This document shows, piece by piece, positions 49,798 to 56,923 of a DNA stretch of 57,587 nt (its first letter is position 1; the number at the start of each line of letters is the position of its first letter). Source of the DNA: Ruminococcus sp. (GTDB lineage Bacteria > Bacillota > Clostridia > Oscillospirales > Acutalibacteraceae); the NCBI GenBank assembly GCA_003521625.1, contig DPHV01000025.1, positions 10,300 to 67,886 of the forward strand, given 5' to 3'. Made by a program: the position numbers and the translations under genes. The notes beneath the pieces are model-generated. The model did no database searches. It was not told where the DNA came from and was given only the letters and a program-made list of their open reading frames with translations.

Positions 49798-50243
49798 TGA
49801 TGAAAGATTTTATCAAGCAGTTTTTTGACATAAAATTCTGGAAATTTATAATGGTCGGAATACTCAACACAATCGTTGGTATGGGACTTCAGTTCCTGTT
49901 CTTCAACCTCTGCGGCTGGGGCGAGTGGATTTCGTCAATTGTAGGCTACATACTGGGCAGTATTTTAAGCTACTTCCTCAACAAGTATTTCACCTTCAAA
50001 AACAAGGAAAAGGGCTGGAAGCCGATTGCGAAATTTGCACTCAATATCGCCGTTTGCTACGGACTTGCTTACGGCATTGCAATTCCGCTTACAAAGTGGA
50101 TTTGCGTTGCAAATTCGCTGACAATGTTCGGTTGGACTGTTGACAAATTTGCAGGCAACGTTTCAATGCTCATAGGCTCCTGCCTGTTTGTTGCTTTCAA
50201 TTATATCGGTCAGAGATTCTTTGCATTCAAGGAGAAAAAGTAA
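49797..50243 (+). CDS. GtrA-like membrane protein
   Basis: A 148-residue protein with four membrane helices and the GtrA pattern: FWKFIMVGILNTIVGMGLQF near the start, SYFLNKYFTFK in the middle, and FNYIGQRFFAFKEKK at the end. GtrA proteins are thought to flip undecaprenyl-phosphate sugars outward. The start overlaps the GtrB-like stop by one base (TAATG), so they form a pair. The glycosylated target is unknown; the GT-C enzyme at 11.2-12.9 kb is a possible user of such a donor. Confidence 0.9.
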   Translation: MMKDFIKQFFDIKFWKFIMVGILNTIVGMGLQFLFFNLCGWGEWISSIVGYILGSILSYFLNKYFTFKNKEKGWKPIAKFALNIAVCYGLAYGIAIPLTKWICVANSLTMFGWTVDKFAGNVSMLIGSCLFVAFNYIGQRFFAFKEKK

Positions 50244-50275
50244 TACATATAATATACTGATATATCGTATTTTTT

Positions 50276-50312
50276 GTCGGACAACGGTGCGTAACTGTTG
50301 TCCGATTTTTTG
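50276..50312 (+). terminator. Terminator after gtrB-gtrA
   Basis: TCGGACAAC (50276-50284) pairs with GTTGTCCGA (50296-50304), followed by TTTTTT. Confidence 0.9.
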
Positions 50313-50445
50313 CGCCTGAAAATATTACAAAATCCTTAAAGAAGTAATTTGTGTAATTTTATAAGTAAGGAAATTATGGTTATTTATTATTCTGAAACAA
50401 TACTATTCAGCTATAAATACGCAGTAAATTGTCAAGAATTATTGT

Positions 50446-50521
50446 TGTAATATTTCTGTAATAGATGTCATAAAATAGTTACAAATCAGTAATAAATTGA
50501 TAACAAATTGGTGACAAATAA
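50446..50521. promoter_or_regulatory. WalR-box match and 11-bp-phased array upstream of the YabE-like gene
   Basis: TGTAAT, 5 nt, TGTAAT at 50446-50462 exactly fits the WalR (YycF) consensus TGTWAH-N5-TGTWAH. Then come four tandem 11-mers in the opposite orientation: GTTACAAATCA (50478), GTAATAAATTG (50489), ATAACAAATTG (50500), GTGACAAATAA (50511). The block ends ~125 nt before the -35, which is further than usual for WalR activation. The rest of the 530-nt intergenic region is AT-rich, with no other feature recognised. Confidence 0.5.
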
Positions 50522-50647
50522 AATTCTTGCAAATTGACCATATTTTTGCAGGGGATTTTCAGATAAAAGCTCGAAAGAATAATGCTAATTGAGAAAAATA
50601 ACCATAATCGTTGTAAGTGTTGCACAAAAAATAAATTCCGAATTAGG

Positions 50648-50676
50648 TTGACATAAACAAAAGACGAGTCTATAAT
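50648..50676 (+). promoter_or_regulatory. Consensus sigma-A promoter of the YabE-like gene
   Basis: A perfect TTGACA (50648-50653), 17-bp spacer and perfect TATAAT (50671-50676), with an ~90-nt leader to the ATG. Confidence 0.85.
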
Positions 50677-50774
50677 TGCCAACTGTACCAAGCGGACTTG
50701 CAAAAATCCTGCAAAACTGTTTTTGTGTACGAAGGTATTTGAAAATAAAAACAATCGAAAAAGGAGTTATTACA

Positions 50775-51944
50775 ATGAGATTTACAGCGGATAAACTTCG
50801 CATTGCAAAATCAGCCGTTGCGCTGAGCCTTGCAGCAACAGTTGTCCTCAGCTCGGTTATTACCGTTGCGGCTGCAATTCAGTCGGGTATTAACGGTGCC
50901 GCAAACTCGGAAGATAACAACGGATTCAGAACCAAGGTTGAGTATGAGCTTTCAAACGGCGACCTTGTAGTCACACACAACAACGATTTTAAGCTCGATG
51001 TAACAATCCTCGACGCAAACAAAATCACAATCAGCAACGGCGGCAAAAGTCAGCTTGTTCACCTTGCAAAGGGAACGGTTGCCGACGCTCTTGAAAAAGC
51101 AGGAATTACTCTTGCCGATGATGAAATTTCCGTTCCTGCACCCGACAGTGAAATCACAAAGGATATGGAAATCAGCATTTACAAGACAAAAACAGTCAGC
51201 GTAACTGCCGACGGCAAGACAAAGGACGTTAAGCTTGCGCTTGTGAACGTGTACGACGCTCTTAACTTTGCTGGCTACGAGGTAGACGATGACGATATTC
51301 TTTCTACCTCGCACAATGAAGACGTTGAGAACATTAATGCAGTAACAATCAAGCGTGTTACATACAAGACGGAATCCTCGAAAGAAAAAATCGCCTATGA
51401 CACAGTCAAGAAAAACTCCGACGATGTTGAGCTTGGCGAAACAAAGGTCAAGACAGAGGGTAAAGACGGTGAGAAAATCGTTACCCGTGAAGTAAAATAC
51501 ATAGACGGCGAAAAGACCTCGGATAAGGTTGTTGCCGAAAAGACAATCAAAAAGCCCGTTGACAAGGTTGTCCTTGTAGGAACAAAGGGTGCCGCAACAA
51601 ACGGCGGAGCAGGAACTTTCACAGACTCCAACGGAGCAACAGTTGCCTACAGTCAGGTTCTTACAGGCTCGGGTACGGCTTACACTGCTCCCACAGGTGC
51701 AGGAACAGCAACAGGCGTTCCCGCTTATCACGGCGGTGTGGCAGTAAACCCCAACATAATTCCCTACGGTTCAAAGCTCTACATCGTTTCAACAGACGGA
51801 AGCTTTGTTTACGGATACGCAACTGCTGTTGATACCGGCGGAGCACTTATGGCAGGAACAGCAATCGTAGACTGCTACTACAACACATATGACGAGTGCG
51901 TAAACTTCGGCAGACGTGACGTGAACGTTTACGTTCTTGCATAA
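50775..51944 (+). CDS. YabE-like wall protein with DUF348, G5 and 3D domains
   Basis: A 389-residue exported protein. An N-terminal membrane/signal helix (about 12-35) is followed by two DUF348 modules (about 60-115 and 120-170), a G5 domain (about 175-265), a short Gly-rich linker, and a C-terminal 3D domain. The three conserved aspartates of the 3D domain can be seen in AVDTGG, IVDCYY and RRDVNVYV. The 3D domain is a MltA-like double-psi barrel and YabE/YocH proteins act on peptidoglycan during growth or resuscitation, so it is probably a lytic transglycosylase. AAGGAG precedes the ATG. It is monocistronic, with a consensus promoter and WalR-like sites upstream. Confidence 0.9.
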   Translation: MRFTADKLRIAKSAVALSLAATVVLSSVITVAAAIQSGINGAANSEDNNGFRTKVEYELSNGDLVVTHNNDFKLDVTILDANKITISNGGKSQLVHLAKGTVADALEKAGITLADDEISVPAPDSEITKDMEISIYKTKTVSVTADGKTKDVKLALVNVYDALNFAGYEVDDDDILSTSHNEDVENINAVTIKRVTYKTESSKEKIAYDTVKKNSDDVELGETKVKTEGKDGEKIVTREVKYIDGEKTSDKVVAEKTIKKPVDKVVLVGTKGAATNGGAGTFTDSNGATVAYSQVLTGSGTAYTAPTGAGTATGVPAYHGGVAVNPNIIPYGSKLYIVSTDGSFVYGYATAVDTGGALMAGTAIVDCYYNTYDECVNFGRRDVNVYVLA

Positions 51945-51969
51945 AGATTGTGTGTAAATGAAAAGGTTA

Positions 51970-52003
51970 AAACGGACGGCTTCGGCTGTCCGTTTGTTTT
52001 TTT
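51970..52003 (+). terminator. Terminator after the YabE-like gene
   Basis: AAACGGAC (51970-51977) pairs with GTCCGTTT (51988-51995) around an apex containing TTCG, followed by GTTTTTTTG. Confidence 0.9.
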
Positions 52004-52004
52004 G

Positions 52005-52058
52005 TTGACATAAATTGAAGTATTGGATATAATAAAATAGGATAAATTAATCCTATTT
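52005..52058 (+). promoter_or_regulatory. Consensus promoter and overlapping palindromic operator of the toxin-antitoxin operon
   Basis: A perfect TTGACA (52005-52010), 17-bp spacer and TATAAT (52028-52033). One base later begins AAATAGGAT (52035-52043), 6 nt, ATCCTATTT (52050-52058), a perfect 9-bp inverted repeat over the start site. Antitoxins of the Phd family bind such sites to repress their own operon. Confidence 0.75.
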
Positions 52059-52071
52059 AGGAGGAGCTTTT

Positions 52072-52314
52072 ATGAATGTAAATACAAATTCACTTGTTTC
52101 TATAACAGAGGCTAATCGAAATTTTTCAAAGGTTGCAAGACTTGTTGATGAGAATGGCTCTGCTGTGATTTTGAAAAATAATATTCCTCGCTACTTGATA
52201 GTCGAGTTCAGTCAGGCTGAAGGTGAACAGCTTGCAAAGGATGAGGACATTATGGAAATTTCAAAAAGACTTATCGCAAAAAACAGAGAAGCATATGAGG
52301 TTCTTGCAAAATGA
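52072..52314 (+). CDS. phd: Phd/YefM-family antitoxin
   Basis: An 80-residue protein with the Phd/YefM DNA-binding fold at the N-terminus (LVSITEANRNFSKVARLVDENGSAVILKNN pattern, residues ~9-38). Its charged C-terminal helix would wrap the toxin. It should neutralise Doc and repress the operon through the palindrome just upstream. AGGAGG precedes the ATG. Its end overlaps the toxin start by 4 bp, the usual type II toxin-antitoxin arrangement. Confidence 0.9.
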   Translation: MNVNTNSLVSITEANRNFSKVARLVDENGSAVILKNNIPRYLIVEFSQAEGEQLAKDEDIMEISKRLIAKNREAYEVLAK

Positions 52315-52688
52315 TTATCCTATCAAAAGAACAGATTATATTTATGCACAAACAGTTGATTGATGAAACAGGCGGTTTTGACGGTGTTCGTGACGAAGCG
52401 TTGCTTGATTCAGCAATTAATGCGCCTTTTCAAAAATTTGACGGGGCTGATTTATTTCCGACAGTACAGCAGAAAGCCGCTCGTTTGTGTTTCGGAATAA
52501 TAAAAAACCACGCATTTGTTGACGGAAATAAAAGAATAGGAGCACATACAATGCTTGTGTTCCTTGCTCTTAACGGAATAGAGATTGACTATACACAAAA
52601 AGAGCTTTATCAGATAATATTGGATATAGCATCCGGAAAACTTGAACTTGACAGCTTAACTCATTGGATAATTGAGCATCAGCTTTAA
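52311..52688 (+). CDS. doc: Doc-type Fic toxin
   Basis: A 125-residue Doc protein of normal length. The Fic active-site motif HAFVDGNKR occupies residues 67-75. Doc of phage P1 phosphorylates EF-Tu and stops translation; by homology this toxin may do the same. The host tuf gene happens to lie 4.2 kb away in this window. The motif has G where P1 Doc has A, within family variation. It is translationally coupled to the antitoxin through ATGA overlap. Confidence 0.92.
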   Translation: MIILSKEQIIFMHKQLIDETGGFDGVRDEALLDSAINAPFQKFDGADLFPTVQQKAARLCFGIIKNHAFVDGNKRIGAHTMLVFLALNGIEIDYTQKELYQIILDIASGKLELDSLTHWIIEHQL

Positions 52689-52732
52689 TTAAATTTATTA
52701 AAATGACTTATGATTGTTTTTAAATAAAAATA

Positions 52733-52761
52733 TTGATTTATGCGCTGTAATGCGTTATAAT
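52733..52761 (+). promoter_or_regulatory. Sigma-A-type promoter of the lipoprotein gene
   Basis: TTGATT (52733-52738), 17-bp spacer, TATAAT (52756-52761), 42 nt before the ATG. Confidence 0.75.
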
Positions 52762-52803
52762 AAAAAATAACTTTGACAAATCACCTTTGAAAGGATTATT
52801 TTT

Positions 52804-53376
52804 ATGAAGAGATTTATCGCCGCAATTTTATGCGTAGGACTTATTGCAGCTGTTTCGACAGGCTGTGCATATAAGGACGCACTTTCAAAAGAGAATAAAG
52901 CAACTCAGGCTACCGAGGCTACAGGCAGTTCAGCTACTGCGGACGAGCCGAAACCTGCTGACTTTAAGGATAATCTTGAGGGCTTGATAAGTTATTTTAC
53001 TGAGCTTGAGTATCTTGCTATGAAGGACGGCAAGCTTGACGAAAGCAGCGTAACCGTAATGGACGCATCTCTTATCGGCGCAAAAGAGGGCAAAAAGTTC
53101 ATCACAGCTTACGGCGGAAAAGCAATTACGATTGAGCTTTATGAATATGATTTAAAAAATCTTAACGATACTGCAAAGACTGTTGTTGAGTCGGTGAAGA
53201 ACAGCGGCGAGTTTACAATACTTGATTTGCCGTCTGTAAAGGCATACCTTTCAAATAACGGAAGATATATTATGGTTTACACTGACGCAAGCATTGACGA
53301 TGCAAACCCCGACAAGGAGTCGGATAACTACAAGCACCGTGAAGAAGTAATAAAGAATTTTAAATCTTTTATTTAA
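52804..53376 (+). CDS. Lipoprotein of unknown function
   Basis: A 190-residue predicted lipoprotein. The signal peptide ends in the lipobox VSTGC (lipidated C21), a Thr/Ala/Ser-rich linker covers about 30-50, and a single ~135-residue alpha/beta domain follows (GLISYFTELEYLAMKDGKL, KFITAYGGKAITIELYEYD, GRYIMVYTDASIDD). No known family was recognised. AAAGGA precedes the ATG. It has its own promoter and terminator, so it is monocistronic, lying between the toxin-antitoxin pair and the str operon. Confidence 0.8.
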   Translation: MKRFIAAILCVGLIAAVSTGCAYKDALSKENKATQATEATGSSATADEPKPADFKDNLEGLISYFTELEYLAMKDGKLDESSVTVMDASLIGAKEGKKFITAYGGKAITIELYEYDLKNLNDTAKTVVESVKNSGEFTILDLPSVKAYLSNNGRYIMVYTDASIDDANPDKESDNYKHREEVIKNFKSFI

Positions 53377-53383
53377 AATTTAA

Positions 53384-53418
53384 GGTCGGGCATAATTTCG
53401 GTTGCCCGACCCTTTTTA
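53384..53418 (+). terminator. Terminator after the lipoprotein gene
   Basis: GGTCGGGCA (53384-53392) pairs with TGCCCGACC (53403-53411), followed by CTTTTT. Confidence 0.9.
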
Positions 53419-53470
53419 TGTAAAAAACGGCTTGAATTCTAATAAAACTGTAAATTTCCAAAATAAAGTA

Positions 53471-53500
53471 TTGACAAATTGATATTGCGTGGTTTATAAT
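53471..53500 (+). promoter_or_regulatory. Promoter of the str operon
   Basis: TTGACA (53471-53476), 18-bp spacer, TATAAT (53495-53500), about 120 nt before rpsL. Confidence 0.8.
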
Positions 53501-53520
53501 GTTAAATCGTGGGGCTCTCT

Positions 53521-53588
53521 GTAAGTGCGCCTGTTTATAGGCGGATTACTTAGTGCTTTACTAAGCTTTGATTTGCAAAGCAGTTTTT
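53521..53588 (+). promoter_or_regulatory. Structured leader of the str operon, possible attenuator
   Basis: Three consecutive hairpins: CGCC/GGCG with flanking GTAA/TTAC (53521-53549), CTTAGT/ACTAAG (53549-53565), and GCTTTG/CAAAGC (53565-53581). The last is followed by AGTTTTT. Adjacent stems share single bases, so they compete at their edges. This could be an autoregulatory or attenuation leader. It is not a named RNA family that I recognise. Confidence 0.45.
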
Positions 53589-53622
53589 CAATTCTTAAAT
53601 AATTTTTGAAAGGAGGACAAAT

Positions 53623-54042
53623 ATGCCTACATTTAACCAGTTGGTACGCAAGGGCAGAGAGGTTTCTGAAAAGAAAGCAAAGGCACCTGCACTTTTAAAG
53701 GGCTGGAACTCAAAGAAGCGTGTTGCTATTGACCAGAACTCACCGCAAAAGAGAGGTGTTTGTACTGCTGTAAAGACCGCTACTCCTAAAAAGCCTAACT
53801 CAGCGCTCAGAAAAATTGCCAGAGTAAGACTTTCTAACGGTATTGAAGTCAGTTCCTATATCCCCGGCGTAGGTCACAACCTTCAGGAGCACTCCGTTGT
53901 TCTTATCCGTGGTGGCCGTGTTAAGGACTTGCCTGGTGTTCGTTATCACATCGTTCGTGGTACACTCGACGCACAGGGCGTTTCCGGACGTATGCAGAGC
54001 CGTTCAAAGTACGGTGCAAAGCGTCCTAAGAAAGGTAAATAA
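53623..54042 (+). CDS. rpsL: 30S ribosomal protein S12
   Basis: A 139-residue S12 with the Firmicutes-type insertion after the N-terminal helix. The conserved decoding-site loops are present (PQKRGVC, TPKKPNSALRK, and GGRVKDLPGVRYH). It contacts the decoding centre of the 30S subunit. The lysines in the KKPNS and GGRVKD loops, where streptomycin-resistance changes occur, are the wild-type residues. AGGAGG precedes the ATG. It is the first gene of the str operon; rpoBC is not directly upstream. Confidence 0.98.
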   Translation: MPTFNQLVRKGREVSEKKAKAPALLKGWNSKKRVAIDQNSPQKRGVCTAVKTATPKKPNSALRKIARVRLSNGIEVSSYIPGVGHNLQEHSVVLIRGGRVKDLPGVRYHIVRGTLDAQGVSGRMQSRSKYGAKRPKKGK

Positions 54043-54199
54043 TTAGGAATTGACAAAACTCTCTTGACTTAAATTATTAAGTTCTGCTATGCGGCAGGAA
54101 TTTTCTATATAAATTCAGTAGAAGTTCTTGTTGGCATACGGGAGTTTGTCGCTTTCGAGTACCTATGATATCTCAATTATTGTGAAGGAGGGAAGCAAA

Positions 54200-54670
54200 G
54201 TGCCAAGAAGAGGTTCTATTGCGAAGCGTGACGTATTACCCGATCCGCTTTATAATTCAAAACTTGTAACACGTCTTATCAACAACATTATGTACGACGG
54301 TAAAAAGGGCGTTGCTCAGAAAATTGTTTACGGTGCATTTGACATTATTGCTGAAAAGACAGGTAATAACCCGCTTGAGGTTTTCGAACAGGCTATGGAA
54401 AACGTAATGCCCGTTCTCGAAGTTAAGGCTCGCCGTGTCGGCGGTGCCACATATCAGGTTCCTATGGAAGTTCGTCCCGAAAGACGTCAGACACTCGGTC
54501 TTCGTTGGATTTCAACTTACTCAAGAGCCCGCAGTGAAAAGACAATGAAGGAAAGACTTGCAGGAGAAATTCTCGACGCCACAAACAGCATGGGCGGCGC
54601 ATTCAAAAAGCGTGAGGATACTCATAAGATGGCAGAGGCCAACAAGGCTTTCGCTCATTACAGATGGTAA
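54200..54670 (+). CDS. rpsG: 30S ribosomal protein S7
   Basis: A 156-residue S7 beginning PRRGSIAKRDVLPDP after the initiator and ending HKMAEANKAFAHYRW, the normal ends. It nucleates assembly of the 30S head and contacts the E and P sites. The GTG at 54200 is used because AGGAGGG lies 8 nt ahead and it gives the standard N-terminus; an in-frame upstream ATG would add an unrelated 24-residue extension. The 157 nt after rpsL hold no gene. Confidence 0.97.
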   Translation: MPRRGSIAKRDVLPDPLYNSKLVTRLINNIMYDGKKGVAQKIVYGAFDIIAEKTGNNPLEVFEQAMENVMPVLEVKARRVGGATYQVPMEVRPERRQTLGLRWISTYSRARSEKTMKERLAGEILDATNSMGGAFKKREDTHKMAEANKAFAHYRW

Positions 54671-54706
54671 TCTCTATTACCCGTGTAATTTTAAGAGGAG
54701 GATTTT

Positions 54707-56806
54707 ATGCCAAGACAGGTTTCACTTGAACAGACAAGAAATATCGGTATCATGGCTCACATCGATGCCGGTAAGACAACTACAACAGAGCGTATCCTGT
54801 ATTATACCGGCGTAAACCACAAGATTGGTGAAACACACGATGGTGCTTCCACAATGGACTGGATGGTTCAGGAGAAGGAACGTGGTATCACAATCACCTC
54901 TGCTGCTACTACAGCTTTCTGGAGAGGCAGCAAGCAGCAGTACAAGCCCCACAGAATCAACATCATCGATACTCCCGGACACGTTGACTTCACTGTTGAA
55001 GTTGAGCGTTCACTTCGTGTACTCGACGGTTCTGTAACTGTACTTTGTGCAAAGGGCGGCGTTGAGCCTCAGTCAGAAACCGTTTGGCGTCAGGCTGACA
55101 ACTACGGCGTACCGAGAATGGTTTACGTTAATAAAATGGACATCATGGGTGCTAACTTCTACCATGTTGTTCAGATGATGAAGGACAGACTTAAATGTAA
55201 CGCTGTTCCGATTCAGCTTCCTATCGGCGCTGAAAATGATTTCAGCGGTATCATCGACCTCGTAACAATGAAGGCTGAAATCTATCACAATGAGGACGGC
55301 ACAGATTACAGCGAGGAAGAAATTCCGGAGGATATGAAGGATTTAGCTGACGAGTACCATGAGAAGCTCATCGAGTCAGTTGCTGAACTCGACGAGGAGC
55401 TTATGGAAAAATACTTCGGCGGCGAAGAAATCACAGTTGATGAAATCAAGAAAGTTATCAGAAAAGCTACTATCGACAACACAATGGTTCCCGTAACCTG
55501 CGGTTCTTCTTACCGTAACAAGGGCGTTCAGATGCTCCTTGACGCTGTTGTTGACTATATGCCTGCTCCTACAGACGTTCCTGCTATCAAGGGTGTTGAC
55601 CCCGAAACAGGCGACGAGGTTGAGAGAAAATCTTCTGACACAGAGCCTTTTGCTGCTCTTGCATTCAAGATTGCTACTGACCCGTTCGTAGGTAAGCTCT
55701 GCTTCTTCCGTGTATATTCCGGTACCGTTACAACAGGTACTACTGTCTATAACTCGGTTAAGGACAACAACGAGCGTATGGGCAGAATCTTACAGATGCA
55801 CGCTAATGACAGAAAAGATATTGACTGCTGCTACGCAGGTGATATTGCTGCTGCCGTTGGTCTTAAGAATACAACTACAGGTGACACACTCTGCGACGAG
55901 AAGCACCCCGTAATCCTCGAGTCAATGGAATTCCCGGATCCCGTTATCCGTGTTGCTATTGAACCCAAGACCAAAGCCGGTCAGGAAAAGATGGGTATTG
56001 CTCTTGCAAAGCTCGCAGAAGAAGACCCGACCTTTAAGGCTTACACAGATGAAGAAACAGGCCAGACAATTATCGCAGGTATGGGTGAGCTTCACCTTGA
56101 GATTATCGTTGACCGTCTTCTCCGTGAGTTCAAGGTAGAGGCTAACATCGGCGCTCCGCAGGTTGCTTACAAGGAAACAATCCGCAAGGAAGCATCGGTT
56201 GATGAGAAATATGCTCGTCAGTCAGGCGGTAAGGGCCAGTACGGTCACGTTAAGATTAACGTATTCCCCAACAAGGACAAGGGATACGAATTTGTCAACA
56301 ACATTGTCGGCGGTGCAATTCCCAAGGAATACATTCCTGCTGTTGACCAGGGTATTCAGGGCGCAATGCTTTCGGGTGTTGTTGCAGGCTACAACGTAGT
56401 TGACGTTAAGGTTGAGCTTTATGACGGTTCATATCACGAGGTTGACTCCTCTGAAATGGCATTTAAGATTGCCGGTTCAATGGCATTCAAGAGCGCTATG
56501 AAGAAGGCAGACCCCGTACTTCTTGAGCCGATTATGAAGGTTACCGTTATCACTCCCGAGGAGTACCTCGGCGACGTTATCGGCGACCTCAACTCACGCC
56601 GTGGTATGATTCAGAGCATGGAAGCTGATAACGGTGTTCAGCGTGTTATCGCTCACGTTCCGCTTTCAGAGATGTTCGGTTATGCAACGGATATGCGTTC
56701 CAAGACTCAGGGACGCGGCCAGTATGTAATGGAGCCCGACACATATGCAGAGGTTCCGAAGAATATTGCCGAAAAGATTATGAACGAGAGAGCTAAGAAG
56801 GATTAA
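54707..56806 (+). CDS. fusA: Elongation factor G
   Basis: A 699-residue EF-G of full length. It has the GTPase P-loop AHIDAGKTTTTERILYYTG near residue 17, DTPGHVDFT near 88 and NKMD near 142. Domain IV carries QSGGKGQYGHV near 505, and the C-terminal domain has TPEEYLGDVIGDLNSRRG. It drives ribosomal translocation with GTP. AGGAGG precedes the ATG, 36 nt after rpsG, within the same transcription unit. Confidence 0.98.
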   Translation: MPRQVSLEQTRNIGIMAHIDAGKTTTTERILYYTGVNHKIGETHDGASTMDWMVQEKERGITITSAATTAFWRGSKQQYKPHRINIIDTPGHVDFTVEVERSLRVLDGSVTVLCAKGGVEPQSETVWRQADNYGVPRMVYVNKMDIMGANFYHVVQMMKDRLKCNAVPIQLPIGAENDFSGIIDLVTMKAEIYHNEDGTDYSEEEIPEDMKDLADEYHEKLIESVAELDEELMEKYFGGEEITVDEIKKVIRKATIDNTMVPVTCGSSYRNKGVQMLLDAVVDYMPAPTDVPAIKGVDPETGDEVERKSSDTEPFAALAFKIATDPFVGKLCFFRVYSGTVTTGTTVYNSVKDNNERMGRILQMHANDRKDIDCCYAGDIAAAVGLKNTTTGDTLCDEKHPVILESMEFPDPVIRVAIEPKTKAGQEKMGIALAKLAEEDPTFKAYTDEETGQTIIAGMGELHLEIIVDRLLREFKVEANIGAPQVAYKETIRKEASVDEKYARQSGGKGQYGHVKINVFPNKDKGYEFVNNIVGGAIPKEYIPAVDQGIQGAMLSGVVAGYNVVDVKVELYDGSYHEVDSSEMAFKIAGSMAFKSAMKKADPVLLEPIMKVTVITPEEYLGDVIGDLNSRRGMIQSMEADNGVQRVIAHVPLSEMFGYATDMRSKTQGRGQYVMEPDTYAEVPKNIAEKIMNERAKKD

Positions 56807-56841
56807 TTCGGCTTTCTGAACGTAATTTTTTAAAAAATGTA

Positions 56842-56870
56842 TTGATTTTTTTGAAAAATATTGGTACAAT
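56842..56870 (+). promoter_or_regulatory. Possible internal promoter for tuf
   Basis: TTGATT (56842-56847), 17-bp spacer, TACAAT (56865-56870), 53 nt before the tuf ATG. This would allow tuf expression beyond the str operon transcript. Confidence 0.55.
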
Positions 56871-56923
56871 ATCATTAAATCTATTGTAAATTCTTTTTAC
56901 AACCAATAAGGAGGAAATTTCCA

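Noticed and set aside
50244..50774. ydaO (c-di-AMP) riboswitch upstream of the YabE-like gene
   Set aside because: Such genes often carry this riboswitch, but the region is very AT-rich, the transcript leader after the promoter is only ~90 nt, and no conserved riboswitch core could be recognised.
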